A DNA stretch of 64,000 nucleotides, taken from contig JAGVVL010000002.1 in assembly GCA_018287875.1 (NCBI GenBank), positions 186,001 to 250,000 of the forward strand, read 5' to 3'. Position 1 is the first letter of the stretch; each line of letters begins with the position of its first letter. The position numbers and the translations under genes are program-made. A model generated the notes under the pieces. The model saw nothing but the letters and a program-made list of their open reading frames with translations, did not search any database and was not told the origin of the DNA. Origin of the DNA: Nigrospora sphaerica. Its lineage: Eukaryota; Ascomycota; Sordariomycetes; Amphisphaeriales; Apiosporaceae. Below are positions 32,372 to 45,400 of this stretch, piece by piece.

Positions 32372-35300
32372 TTAAGACGTCCTCTCTTGCTTAGCTACAT
32401 CAATGCACAGCCCTTCATTCAATCGACGAGCCAGCGTAAATTCCACATCATCCCATGAGCTGGCCCTGAGAACTTCGTCGTCGCCCATCCACTCGGCGCC
32501 TTCTGGAAAGCAGCTCCCTCGTTCCCCCCCGGTATGCTTCGGCCACAAGCCGCCCCCTGCTAGAAGAATCGCGACACCACCGACGGAGCACGGGTTGTGC
32601 GGCAGCAACTTGGTCCGCCGCATCGTCGCCCACGTGACGGTACCGCAGAGCGACATAAGGCCCAGTAGAATCTGCAGCACGAGTTTTGGGCCACGCCGCG
32701 AGTAGAGCCGCGACGCCCTGTAGGACACGCGCGCGGGGAGCACGCGGCGCGACGCGGCTGGGGCCCTGGACCGCATTGTCCGGCTCATAGCCTGCGCCAT
32801 GTATCGGCCGTACATCTTGCTGGTGGCGTCAAGGAGACGCGGCACGTTGGCCGCGCCCGCCAGCTCCGACGCATCGATGTTGCCCGTCAGGACGACGGCC
32901 TTAAAAAAGGAATCCAGGCTGTGGAAACGCGACAGGGAGTCGGAGAGGGCGGCGTCACTGGTTACCGGGAAGAAAGTACTGAGGATCGGGTAGGCCACTA
33001 AGAAGCCTTGTGAGTTGGTGGCTGACGTCGTGCCGTCGTTGACGAGTCGCGCCGTCGACTCGTCCGGGACTGGGGGCGCTCGCAGGTCCAGACTGAGGTC
33101 GTGGGCCCACAGCGTTACCCGGACGTCAACCTCCTGCACCACCTGGCGGCAGGCGAATGTGGTCACCTGCGCTTCGCTGGATGACAGGTTGAATGCCTCT
33201 TTCGACGGCCGGACCTCGCTTGGAAAAGACCCGTAGTAGAAAATCAGTGACTGGCAGCCTGCCTCATTCATGGTCGCGGGGGTATCGCTCTGGTAAAGCA
33301 GCTCCGCGCTGGCTTTCTCGGCCGTCTCCCACAGTTGGTTGAGCTTGCCACCAAATCCGGTTGGAATGTCTGTCGATATGGAAAGAGGCACTTCCTTTCC
33401 TCTGCTTCCTGGGCACGTGCTATTTACCCTTGTGTAGATGGTGGAGCGACCGTACTGAACGCCCACCGTCACGGTGTTCGGTCTGCTGGCGACACAGTCT
33501 AACATGGCCCTCCTTGCTGGGACTCGGAGAGTTAAAGTCGAGGTGTTGTCAAGATAGTCCGGACGCTCTCCGCTCCAGGCCATAGCGGGCATGGCTAAAT
33601 CCTCGTAGGTCCAGTCCGGCGCCGTCAGGTTTTGCCAAAGGACCAGCCCCAGAACCGGAGCGGCGCCACCATCCTGTCGCAGATCCCCGGCCTGCATCAT
33701 GTCGAAGCGGTCCGTCTGTTCCATGAGGACACTCATTTCCGTGCCGGATGGACGGACGCTGTAGAGGCCTGCCACGACGATGGTAAGAAAGGATCCGAGG
33801 AGGGTAGCGAACGCTGCGGCTGCCGGGGCCACGCGTTTTCTCCTGATCGACGACACTAGTGTGATCCACGGAAGCTGCCCAAGGCTGTGATCCAGTATAT
33901 CACGATTGAGAGTCGCATTTCCATTTGCCAGGGCTTGGTATGGTGTCAGAAGCAATGTGTTGAAGTTGATGGAAGAATACAAAGCGCCCACCCCCCACAT
34001 GGCTGTTGCTGGGACAAGCTTTGCAGCGTAGTGTGACATTTTGGATGAGCCAAGGGTGACAAACCCATTGTTTTTGTCGGAGGATCTTTGGACAGCTTCG
34101 AGAGCTGCGATGAGTGCAATTGGAAGAATGATGGCTAATGATCTGCACCAAGTCGAAAGTGTCAAGGGTTCCCAACAAGCTGTGGTCTCGGTCGTGGTTT
34201 CCATTTCCTTCTCTTCAGTAGTTGTTTCACTTGCAATCGGCTCTGAAACCAGTTTAAACCGTCTGGGCTGCGTTTTTGAGGTACAGCTGAGGAACAGTTT
34301 ATTGCGCACCTTGGCCAGTGTGCCTCGCATCCCCCCTGAGAAGTGGGGTTTCATCTCGTCGCTCGAATGCAAAATCATCGCAATGCCGCCGATACTTCTG
34401 GGGTCCCTGGACACAACATTCCTCGGTCGTATAAAGTGAATGGTGATTGATGCCGCCATACAGAGCCCCAGCAGTGCGCATATCGGAATCGCGGCGCCGT
34501 ACGCCACCAGGACTCGGTGCTCGTCGGAAGAGACGGTACCGACTGCCGGTTCCTCGCGGTATTCCAGCATACGGTTCGAGACAGAAAGGGCCGTCAAGGA
34601 TTTATATGTGTTTTTGACGTGAGTTGCCATCACGGCTGGATCCAGGAAATGTTCGAGGTAAGCGACGTTCGGATACGACTTGGTAAGCGGCAAGGCTGCT
34701 AAACGGAGGAATGGATCATTGTTGACGGCTTCGTCCTCTCGACGAGGTATAAGCGGCAAATGACTCTGCCGAGCGGTATTGACGATGCTGTTGAGAATTT
34801 CAACGGGGCTCAACCCGTCTAATTCTGTCTCCCCTAGTGACATTGTGGTCCAATCCACGCGGATGCTGTTCTGGGACGGGACGAACGAAACAGTGGCATT
34901 CGCGAGAGAATACCTGGGCACGCATAAGAGCGCGCTGTTGTTCTTAGTAATTTTTCCTTTGAAACAATCTATGAGAGAGCTTATGCGCACCTTGAACGAG
35001 TTATCGTCATGTCCTGCCCGGTTTCGGTGACTGCCGCAAGGAATTGTGACGATTCACCCCCGCAGTCTACCTGGCGGAAGGTTCCCATTAAACTGCGGTT
35101 GGGGAGCCGCGCCTTTTGCATCCACTCACGTACCTGAGTAGGGTCGAGCAATGGAAGATACAAGAGTACCTGGCATGAGTTCGAGCTGAATGTAATGTTG
35201 GTTGAGTAAGTCATATTGTTGACGACGGAATCACTTATAACATGGGCTTGCTCGCAGTCCATCCCCGGGAGGAAGCCAGTCGACAAGGCTTTATAGGGTG

Positions 35301-36249
35301 CCGTACCATTCCCGGGCAAGGGGGACCTGGCTTCGAACGGCTGAAATGTTGCGTTTTCGAGTACCCATGGTGGCCAGGCCAGGCCTTCGGCCAAAATCCC
35401 GTAATAGATGTTTGTAGTGATGTTGTCAAAGGCGCGCAGGTCCCATATCGACGGGTTAAATGCTGCTGTCCTGACTAGTGGGAAATCATCTCTATCAACC
35501 GGAATCGTCTCAACCTGCATCAAACTAGTTGACAGAAGCCGCTACTGAGGGTTAGGTTATTTCAAATCCATAGATTGATGCCCACAACCAAACATACAAT
35601 GAGACTTAGAAACACTGTGCCGCTCACAGCAAGAGCAGAAACCCAAGCTTGGATTTTCAAGCACGTCCAGAGCGCGACGGGGAGAATGGGTGTGATGAGG
35701 TCGAGGAACAGTGTGCGCTGCGCTGTCGAAGGTCCATCTTTGAGGTTCGACCAGGGCTGGAGCAGGCGAGAAGACAAATCGACTCCGTTCCAGAGGGCTA
35801 GTAGAATTGCGATGACTAACAAAAATTTATAGTTAATTTCACTGTTCTCGAAGGGTAGCTGATGCCTCACATGCGGTGGGGATGTAGGTCCATGCGTCAT
35901 AGCCTTTTTGATCAGGGGCATCGGGACTTGATCCGAGGCCGTCGTTCCGGGATGAAAAAACGGTTACTGTAATAATCACAACGGTGACCGAACCGAATAG
36001 AGCAGTACATGTAACCAACGTAGAGGCACGCAGCCACAACGGGTCCCAGAATCTGAGCTGGTCCTCCTTAGAGGTGACTGGAGTATTGGGCTGTGGAGTC
36101 TCGTTTTCTCTAGGCGGTTCTTCGATATCCTGCTCGGAGTCATGATCTATGACCCTGCTTGAACGGCAGTCTCTAGATTCGATCTGTTGCAATCGTCCCT
36201 GGTTGAAACTCCTCTCGCTGGCTGGGCTGGGTGTCGCTGCCGCATCCAT
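32372..36249 (-). CDS. DUF3433-family multipass membrane protein, 1231 aa
   Basis: Large fungal membrane protein of unknown function. Exons: 35871-36249, 35586-35815, 34991-35514, 32372-34934, totalling 3696 nt with all phases consistent. The join at 34934/34991 uses a TACTAAG branch point; the one at 35514/35586 uses a weaker GTGGGC donor and is the least certain. The two DUF3433 signature stretches are both present: SRDPRSIGGIAMILHSSDEM in the middle and HNPCSVGGVAILLAGGGLW near the C-terminus, showing the internal duplication of the family. Transmembrane segments occur near LWLRASTLVTCTALFGSVTV, ALWNGVDLSS, CRSLAIILPIALIAALEAV and LVLQILLGLMSLCGTVTW. There are many N-glycosylation sequons in the loops. 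Upstream ATG 36291 is an alternative start. Confidence 0.82.
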
Positions 36250-37248
36250 GGTGCCGGTGGTAGTGGGATCACAATACGTTACAAAGAACATGGAATAGAG
36301 CGATGACTATAAAAGGGTAACAATCTCTCGACTTTGGAAAGCGACTCGGCTGAGAATTTATGTTAATCGCCCCTGATTTTCGGGAAATGGCCTGTCCATA
36401 GCAGATAGAAGTAGTGCGCCTGGTTATGGAGGCCTGGTGTTACACAGCCTCGACAGCTTCCCCGCTAGGTGATCGTCTCAGCTTTGCAGAGAAGGTTATG
36501 ATGAATGTCATCTGGCTACCAAATCGTATGGGCTGGACAGGCACAAAAGTGCACAAAATATGCCTCACGCGGAGGTGGCGCCGTTTTTATGATACATAAC
36601 GACCTACGGATTCAGCCCTCTCCATCCAGCCGTGGACTTGGCACTAAATAACACCAGTAATAGTGTCTGCCCTGTCAATATTTTATTTTTAGCATCTAGG
36701 CGCCGCCGTCACAAGGCATAAAGATCTGCAGACCCAGCCCTTCCGGTTCAGCCGTGGGCTTGGCACCCAAAAATATCCCTGTTGCTACGGCACGTGGCTG
36801 GATAAGTCGACAGCTGATCTTAGATTGACCAAGGATAGCAACGTGAAGAAGAAAAGAAGGGAAACACATAATGGCTCTGGCAATCTCAAGGTATCCAAGT
36901 ACCTCGTGACGCACAGGCCAGCCCTCCTGCCAGCATCCACCGTCTGCTCATCAATCTACAGCTGCCAGCGCCGTAAATCGGAGACTAGAGAGGCCCGGTA
37001 CATCTCCCTGTTCTGTTGTACGCCACACAAGCCCGGCCAGCAGTGTACGTTCCGGCCGCCTTAGTCACCGAGTCCCCGAAATCTCTTCTATTTAAGGCGC
37101 CCTGCCGTCTAAATGTTTTCGCCCTGCACTCCGAACGAGGCTAGAGACCACGAGGCGAAAGTTGCCCACAATTCATCACCGAGAACAGGACTAGAGTGTT
37201 GGGAAGACTAAGAATGAAAGATCGACAGGCTAGCGAAGCTTTCCGTTT
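36250..37248. other. Gap without recognisable gene
   Basis: Only short unsupported frames. 36250-36360 is probably the promoter of the DUF3433 gene. Confidence 0.4.
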
Positions 37249-37742
37249 CTAAGCGGGTCGGTCCGTAACTCCGCCTGCAGACTTACCCGGCCACGCACAG
37301 GGCTGGCCGTAAATGGGAGAGAGAGTGCCCGAGCCGGGGCCGGCTACATCGATCCCGTTCATGGCAAAATAGCCGCTAATACAGCGCCTGTATCCGCTCT
37401 CTATTGCTTCAGCTTGGTTGGAAGCACTGCAAGGATGCAGCTCATCAGTGTGGTGGTTGGTGTTTACACTGATGAAAAGTCCATTGCTCACACGCCAGAC
37501 AGAATCACCCGAATTTTCCTTTAGATGGAGGCATGTTAGCCAATATTTCACAGACCGGTTAGAAGAAAATTACATATAGAGCTTAGGTCAATCGGCTCGC
37601 GAATGACTGACGCAGTTTTCGATGTCAAAAGTCTAGAAGTCGTCGTCGGCGCGCAGAAAAGCGGGGTTCCAAGGCCATGGTGTCTGACTATTGCTGCGGC
37701 GCGTCCGGCCAGGGTAACGGCAAAGACGGTAGCCCACTTCAT
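37249..37742 (-). CDS. Candidate small secreted Cys-containing protein
   Basis: ATG 37742 starts a good signal peptide (MKWATVFAVTLAGRAAA). The first frame ends at 37548 and a second frame in another phase runs to 37249 (VWRVSNGLFISVNTNHHTD, then LHPCSASNQAEAI, YRRCISGYFAMNGIDV). An intron with branch CTAAC near 37537 and acceptor AAAG is likely, but I could not find a donor that joins in phase, so the exon structure is unresolved. No family was recognised. It could be a secreted effector-type protein or an eroded gene. Confidence 0.4.
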
Positions 37743-37986
37743 TTCGTTTTTTGGGGGTGACGTGGGAGAGAGGGATCGTGAGTAGCGTGTCTCTAGATTC
37801 GCGAAGGAAACAGGCTGCGGATAGATTGCATCGACAAGAAAGTAACAGAGTTCTCATACTTTACATCACTTGTCCACCTCAGTGCGTACTATTGACCTAG
37901 CACATCAGTTGTCATGGTCGTAACGTTCGTCGATTTGCATTATCATCATCTATGGTACATAAGTTGCCCCTTTCTGCCCGGAACTG

Positions 37987-39819
37987 TTAAACATCTTGGC
38001 CCTTCACGTGTTCGATGTGTGCGGCCTGCATTTTCTCCTCCTCGGCTGCCTGCAAGGTGCGGTCGGCGACGAGGTCGTCAGGGGCGCCGAAGAGGCGGTT
38101 CATATCCTCCATGCTGACGTTCTTGGTCTCAGGCACGCAGAAAAAGACCCAGGGGGCGGCGACCGTCATGAAGGCGGCAAAGACGAAGTAGGTGCCGAAC
38201 CCGATGTTGGTGATCATGTAGGGCACGCTCCGGGCGATGACGAAGTTGAGGACCCAGTGCACCGCCACGCAGAGAGAGATGCACAGCGACCGGATCCGCA
38301 GCGGGAAGATCTCGGACGCGTAGATCCACGGGATACCCGCCCACGAGAAGCACCAGCCGACAGCGTAGACGTAGATCATGGCGATGCCCGCGTAGCCGGC
38401 CGTCGAGATGTTTGTGGACCCGTTGGCACCGGGCGCGGCAATCTTGACGTACGCACCAATGTACCACATAGCGCAGGACTGTACACGGCCATGGTTAGAA
38501 AACGAAGGGTGACACAGCCAAAGAGGCAGTCCCGGGGGAACGACTTACCATGATGAAGCTACCACAAATGAGTGTCCTCGTGCGGCCGAATTTGTCAACC
38601 ACGAAGATCATGGCGAAAATAATGGCGACGAATCGGACGAGTCCATAGATGCCGGTGGCGAAGAAGGACGTGTTGGAGCCCGCGAGGCCGATGCTCCTGA
38701 AGATGGCGGGGGAATAGTAGTTGATGGCGTTGGATCCGGCCATCTGCATCAAGGTAAACATGGCACAGCCAATGTACAGTCGCTTGAGGTTGGTGGGCTT
38801 GGAGATCTCGGCGAGCTGGGCCCGGAAACCATTGCCCTCGGTAATGCTGGCCTCGGCGTCGATCTGCTGGAAAATGGCGTGGACCTCGGCGAGCATGTAC
38901 GGGTGGTCGGCGGGGATTCCCCGGAGCCAGCGCAACGCGTCAATGCACGCCTCACGGCCCTTCTTCCCGGCAAGGTATCTGTCGGGGGGCGATATGCGTT
39001 AGTAGCCCGTGGTAGACGCAGCGCAGCTCACGTACTAGGACGTGAGTACCGGGAGAGTGGGAAGCATACCTGGGGGACTCGGGGATGATGCAGACACCGG
39101 CCATCAGCAGAACGCCAGGAATCAGCTGGATGGCGAAACTGATGATCCACTGGGCCGAGGTCTGGGGCACGTTCAACTTGAGGCCGTAGTTGATGAAGAA
39201 GCCAAGCATGGTGCCCATAGAGACAAAGACTTCGTAGATGCCGACAAGGCGGCCGCGGATGCGCGGCGGTGAGGCCTCGGCGATATAGAGCGGGACGACC
39301 ATGCTGGTGGCGCCGACTCCGATGCCGCCAATGGCGCGGCCGGCGAGCATCATGGCCCAGGAACCGCGGGCGCCCGTCTGCAGGGCCGAGCCGAGGTTGA
39401 AGAAGAGGGCCGTCAAGAGCAGGCTGGGCCGCCGGCCGTAATGGCTCGAAAAGGGCCCCGCCGCCAAGGAGCCGACGATGCAACCGGCCTGGAGGAGCGA
39501 AACCACGTTCGCCGAGAAGGCCGACTTTTCGCTCTGGCTAGCGTGTTCTAAGCCGAAGTCTCTGCACACACCCGATGGTTAGCCGCTTGCCGTCTCTTCT
39601 GAGCGGACCCTGCAGCCCAGGCATCTCGAGCAGGGTCGCTCTCACTCACTCTTGAAACGACGGCAGCTCAATGGCGGTACCGATGAAGCCCAGGTCGTAG
39701 CCAAACATCAGAGCGCCCATGCTCGCGATGATGGCAAGGATGTAGACGCGGGGCCCGTAAACCTCCTTGGGGACCTCGACGTCGGGGTCGACATCGACGG
39801 TGCTAGCGCCGCGACGCAT
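37987..39819 (-). CDS. MFS sugar/quinate-type transporter, 527 aa
   Basis: Plasma-membrane sugar porter (12 TM). Exons: 39650-39819, 39070-39561, 38549-38978, 37987-38478, totalling 1584 nt; every join is in phase with GTRAGT-like donors (GTATGC at exon 2). Signatures: GYDLGFIGTAIELPSF in TM1; HYGRRPSLLLTALFFNLGSA; RAIGGIGVGATSMVVPLYIAE; PESPRYLAGK at the exon 2/3 join; SWAGIPWIYASEIFPLRIRS; and the C-terminal PETKNVSMEDMNRLF. The shape fits the quinate/hexose transporter branch of fungal sugar porters; the substrate is not determined. The promoter holds a cluster of CreA-type sites (see 39999-40177), suggesting glucose repression. Confidence 0.92.
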
Positions 39820-41169
39820 GCTGGGCCAGCTGGGCAGGGCGAAAGGGCAAGGAGGAGGGGTATCGACGGCACGTCAAAGAGGTAGTTCCGGCGACCGTTG
39901 CGATGGGCTTGGGAAAGCTTGACACAGCTTGGCAAGACCCTCCCAGGGAAACCCCCAAGAAAAGGCCAAGACGACGCTGTCTTCAAATAGTCGGGCCCCC
40001 GGGGGCCGGAGAGTGGTCCGCCTCGCGCCCCCATCGGCCTCTCCATCGTGTCCTTTCTCTTGCCAAGCGATCCGTTCGGTCTCCCCCGTGGGGGGAATCG
40101 TGGGGATTGGTTCCATTGCGATTGGGGACGATGTAGTAGGTCATTGACCCTGTGGGGTTTTGATGGGACCGCCCCACCCCAAATACCGGCAACCACACCG
40201 TTGGTTCCCGCGGGAAGAGTAAAAACCGGGCGCAAACTGGCCATTTTGATCCCGCGGGATCTCCGGACCACCCTCAGCCGCCTCAAGCCATCCTTCCCAT
40301 GGGTAAAAAGAAGCACCCGAGGGGCGGGGTTTGGCCTCAACCCCCTCCTTCCCGTGTGAGCTGTCAGGCCATGGCCTCGAGAAGCAGGCGCCATGAACCC
40401 GACGAGCGGACCCAGCGTTCCGAGGAAAGAGCGTCCTATGTACATTGCCGGTTGCCGGCGTGACACCCCTGAAATGACTCGAATGCGGTACCTACGATAA
40501 GCTTTCCTGGCGGCTGCAGTTGCCGAACCTTACAGCCCTGGGGGGGCGACGAGTCATACGGGATAACCCTTATGTCCTCTCACGGTCCAGGTCACCTGGG
40601 CACCCGAGATGCGCTCATACCCATGGATGCCCTGGAGGTCCAGGCCATCAAGCTTCCGTCTGGTCTCTTCCCCGCGTCCTTGCTTCTAGCCAACAGACTG
40701 CTTGCTGCTTCTCGTTTTGCCCCTTTCACCACTCCCCCGCGCACTCGGGATGACAGCCACGTATCATTCAGGCTGCCCTTCCGCGAAGGGCCGTCCCGAC
40801 TTGGGGAAATCCGGGGGTGTCCCATAAGTAAAGCAGGATGCCGGTAAGTGAATTTGCTTCAAAACCTCGGCCCCAAGTTTCTTATCACTTCAACCAATTT
40901 CCCCGTACGAGTTGGTGGTTATTATATCTCGCATGACACATGAGCAAACTGTTATTTTCTATTTGTTGATCTGACCCAAAGCAACAAAGAACAGGTATAG
41001 GCGAGGCATTCCAATGTCGACGTCCTCCAGCCGGTTCAACCACGAGACCCTGAATCCATACTCCCAGCAGTCAACAATGAACCTGCCCCGCGGTGGTCAT
41101 TAAGTTCAACCACCACCCATGACAAAATATAGAAAAGGGAGTGACGCGGGGGCTGGACAAACAGTCAGT
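39820..41169. other. Gap upstream of the sugar transporter
   Basis: The first 400 bp is the transporter's GC-rich promoter. Beyond about 40450 I see no gene; frames on both strands at 40520-40850 are short and unsupported. Confidence 0.45.
39999..40177. promoter_or_regulatory. Cluster of CreA-type (SYGGRG) sites in the transporter promoter
   Basis: At least five cores match the CreA/CRE1 consensus SYGGRG: CCGGGG at 39999-40004, GTGGGG at 40088-40093, 40100-40105 and 40152-40157, and CCCCAC (reverse) at 40172-40177. They lie 180-360 bp upstream of the transporter ATG (39819). The consensus is established for Aspergillus CreA; function here is inferred from density and position. Confidence 0.45.
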
Positions 41170-41690
41170 TTACCGGTTGGAATACAGGTCAAAGTTCAAG
41201 AACGCGCTTTTGAGAGCTTGCTGGCGGAAAAAGTTGGTGAAGTTCTGCATCGGATCCTGGCCCGTCAAAGGCAGGTATCGCTCTGCGACCATCGACGCCT
41301 TCTGCTCGTCAGCTTCGTTGGGCCGCATGGCCTCCCCTAGGGCCACGGCGTTCATGTAGAGAGTGATGCGTATCTGGCGGTCGCCGAACTCGAACGTCTT
41401 GGTCCGCACCGAACCCGCGGGCGCACCTTGGATTCGATCGCAGAAGGCACAACAGAACAACCTATGCTGCCTTGAAGTCTGGCAACAAGCGCACGGGAAT
41501 GAAAGCTGAGTACCACAGGTGGGTACTGTCACTCGCCGCTTTTTGCACGTCGCCATCCTCCAAGAGTAGGTACAGCATGGCGATGTTGCGGGCCACTACA
41601 AGCGGGTCCTTGTCGTTCAAGACGATGGACATCTTGCCGTTGTAGTCCTGAGGGATTCCATCGATGGTCTTGTGTCACGGGACGACCTCA
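41170..41690 (-). pseudogene. Relic of a DUF4470-domain protein
   Basis: The reverse strand from about 41690 reads GIPQDYNGKMSIVLNDKDP, LVVARNIAMLYLLL and STHLWYSAFIPVRL, which closely resembles the DUF4470 core found at the N-terminus of many fungal MYND-finger proteins. A TAG follows (about 41458), and the continuation lies in another frame (VRTKTFEFGDRQIRITLYM to the stop at 41170). The region upstream of 41690 that should hold the domain start is degraded. No intron clearly repairs the break. I therefore call it a fragmentary pseudogene; a short unusual intron near 41420-41460 is the alternative. Confidence 0.5.
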
Positions 41691-42403
41691 AACACCGACC
41701 ATTAGGCCAAAAGACTAGGTAGACTGGATCGGTAGATCCAGTCTTCAGTGTGGCTATATAGCTTCGAACAGGCCTGCCCCACAGTTTCGGCAGCCTGTTA
41801 CACACAATGCTTCTTCGCTAAATTCAAGATTCGCACCCGTTTTTAACACGCCTAAAAACTTTCTTTGAGCATTTCCTTGAATCCCAAATGCTGGGATCTG
41901 TTGCAGAGAGGGGAAGTGAAGAGACGAGACAGACATGAATAAAAGGAGGTGCAAGAGAACCAAGCCTCGGTTTGGCGACGGGGAAAAGTCCCATGTAAAG
42001 TGTACATTGTGGCAATGGTGAGACAGAGCCTTCCAACGGTGTCTACCACTAGATCAAAGGTGAAGCTCCGTTCCCAAGACCTTGTTAGGGCAGGGATTTG
42101 AAGGGAATACTACCGACCCGGTCCTCTACAAAACATGTTTGCAGACATCATTGTCCCTCAGCGGTTAAGGTAGTGGCATACCAACACAGAACGAGGTAGA
42201 AAGGCCGAAAAATGGGAGACTGCTGGGAATGACTTAGTGCAGTCAATACGTTTTCCTTGTATCATTGTTTACAATATAACAGAAAACTCCCCGCTGCGTG
42301 GCGGAATCATCCAACGGTCAAAGATATCCGACAGTAGCTAAATCATCCCACATCAAAGATATCGACCGAAGCCAACTGCGAACCCTCGCCGGGGGAGGTG
42401 TGC
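41691..42403. other. Gap without recognisable gene
   Basis: No supported coding sequence; short minus frames at 41754-42049 have no family resemblance. Confidence 0.4.
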
Positions 42404-45400
42404 TCAATCTAGCCAATAGGAATCCAGGCCCTCGAGGAAGTCGAGGTCAACGTTGACGAAGCTTTTCCAGAGGTCGATCTCGCGCAGCCAGGGGCGGGTC
42501 TGCAGCGCGAAGGCCGCGGCAACGGCGCCGCGGAGCAGGTCGGTAGTGTCGGTGCCGAGGATGAGGATGACGTCGCCGCGGTGGCGGACGCGGTCGTGGG
42601 CAGTGAGATGTGGCCGCAGACGCTGAACGACGGCGCGCGTCTCCTCGTAAATGCTACCCTCGCTGACGTCGAAGTCCTTGGGCACGAACTTCCACTCCCA
42701 CGCACGCCCGACTGGGTCAAGGAAGTGGAACATGGACCGCTTCTGCAGCCCAATCATGAGCGGGTAGTAGTGCGGCGCCGACCAGATGCGCAGCAGGGCG
42801 AATCGCGTCTTATCCCGCCCGTGGGCCGCCGCAAAGTCCCGCGCGAACGGCAGCAGCGCCGGCCACGCCGACGACAGCTTCAGGTTCCCCGCAAAGCCCG
42901 GCGACAGCCCCGACGCCCCTTGCCGATCCGCGTAGTCGATGAACAAATCCTGCTTGCCCGGCCGGTGCGGCTCCGTGTTAGCGATCGCGTACCCTGGCAC
43001 AATGGACGGGTGCGGCTCCATGTGTGCCGGGGCAATGACGCCGGCCCGGTACATATGGGCGATGATGGGCCGGATGGCGGTGCTCCAGGCCAAGGGGAAC
43101 TGGTCCACGTAGCCCACGGCGTGCCTTTGGCAGTGGTCCAGTAGGGCTTGCCATTCCTTCCAAAACGACTTGGGCCGCGATCGGAAGCCCAGGCGCGTCC
43201 GGCGGTCGGGCAGCGTCTGCGATCGCTCATGCTGGCTAAAGAGGGCCGATTCTCGGAACTCGGAACCAGCTGGGGAATCCAGGAACTCCGTGATGGAGCG
43301 CACCTTGTCGAGGCCCCGGAAGAACGGGGCCATACAGGCAACGGCCTCGACCAGATCCTGGATGACAAAGGAGTGCGACCAGGGTGAGGGGCTACCACCG
43401 AGACCAGGGGGTTCTGCTTGAATGTTGAGCTGGTCCTGCATCTCCGTCACGAACCAGAACAGATCGCGAGCGCCCTCCGCATCTGTCGGCTCGCTGTCTC
43501 TTATGGATTCGACCATCCTCCTAGCAAAGGCATAATTTTCCTGTGCGCGAGGCTCAAGGTCCCCTAAATGGAGGCTTTTCTTCAAAGCTACAGCCTGTTA
43601 ACCACCATTCGATGCTGTTTGTGCCGGGGAATGTCGGCTCTTGGCGGGGCGCGGGAGGACGTTTCTTACCGATGCCGCGATCTCTGTCCATGACCTCGTA
43701 CCTCTCAGACGTCTGAAACTTGTTCTCAAAGCTGTCAATGGTCAAGTTGGCCAAGCTTGCCGTCGTTTTCAGGAGCTGTTTCTGCTTTGCGGAATGAGTG
43801 TCCAGAGATGCGGTCTGCGCTGCACACTTCCAGATGCGCGGAAGCTTCCATATGTGCCCCTCCTCGTCTTCCGGCTCCTCATCACTCGAGTACGCGCTGC
43901 TGTCGCTGTCGGCATCCATCCCCATCTCCAAGGCCTCAAAATCCTCATCCAACCCTTTGGGGTTCTTCAGCCTTCGGGTCAAGTATTGGATGTACGTCGT
44001 GCTTCCCAGCTCCAACTTCGCGATGGGGTTGGAGATCTCCTTGAAGAGCGCGTTCGGGTTCGCAGTGGTAAGCTCGTCTGGGAACAGGACCATGTCCTCG
44101 GCCGCATCCGCCTCGCTGTAGAACAGGGAGGTGTGTTCGGCGTGGGATCCGGAGTCAAAAATTTGCTGGTTGCCCTCGCTATCAATCACGACGTATTGAT
44201 TGCGTGGGTCCGTCACGATATCCCACATGCTCCGTGTTATTTCCCCGGGCTTGATGTCCCGCACCCGCTGCGTGTCTTCCTCGCGAGTGATGCTCCGTAG
44301 GAATCTCTCCCTGTTCAAGTACATGTCCGAAAGCTTCGTCATGCGACTTGCCTTCCGTAGCTCCTACAAGCTGTCAGCCATGGTACCAGCCCTCATCTGT
44401 GGAACCTTACCTGAACCATGGTGTTGTAAAGCACCATAGGGTTCTCTCCAGGCACAAAGTCCCAGAGCCATACCTCGTAGTAATCGTCAAAGGTCAAGTG
44501 GAACTTGCGCAGTAGATCGACTTTTAGGAAGTAGTAAGGCCCAACCTCCAGCCGACTGATCCATTCCGATTTGCTGGATCGTCCTACCCCTTGCTTTTCT
44601 CGCCAAGTCCAGAGATGCTCGCGGTCCGGCGCAGTGATGACTTTTCCGGTCTTGCCGTCTCGCACCATGATGAGGACTTCTCCAGCTCGCATGATACAGT
44701 ACTGAATGAAGCGGCGTGTCACGGAATCATTTCGTTTCATATGGCCGACAATGACATTGCGCGTCTCGACCAGGTCGTGCTGTCGCCGTGCGCCACGCTG
44801 TCGGTTGCCTATCTCGTGATGGTGGGTTCTTTGGCTCGCCGAGAAGTCTTTGAAGAAGGGGAAAAAGTTCTTTTGAATGTTAGCATCAAGTTTCGAATCG
44901 GAGGCGACCGAAACTCACCAGTCCGTTCAGTTGGCTCATGAGTTTATCAGACCCGGCGTTGATCCAGTTCGAGGCCGGGAAGTATTGCCAAGAGCAGAGG
45001 AAGTTCAGTTCGGCAAACTCGTCCCAGTTGCGGCACAGACTCAGAGCCAAATCGAACGGGCAATCCTTCGCCATGATTGAAAAGTGCAGCCAACCGCGGC
45101 GAGGCATGGACTTCTCGCTGGAGTAGTTCCAAACGGTTCTACCACAGACTCGGACCTTCATCCTGCGGAACGCTTTCTCCGGTGTTCCCACCAAGCGCTT
45201 GAGGTCCGCCCTAGGCCCGGGCGGGAGCATTTCGTACATCCTGTCGTCGAGCCAGCTGGGGTCTGACAGGTGCTGATGGCGGGGCATCTGCAACAAGACG
45301 TCTTCGATTGTCTCGTGTTCTTCCTCCACCTCTTTTTCGGGCTCCTCGTCTTCGGACTCGTCGCCCCTGAAAAGATCAGCACATGCGTCGCGGAGGTCTT

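Noticed and set aside
34969..34990. A 22-bp intron (GTGCGC ... CATAG) in the DUF3433 gene
   Set aside because: Too short to splice; a 56-bp intron ending after AACAACAG with a TACTAAG branch restores the frame and was used instead.
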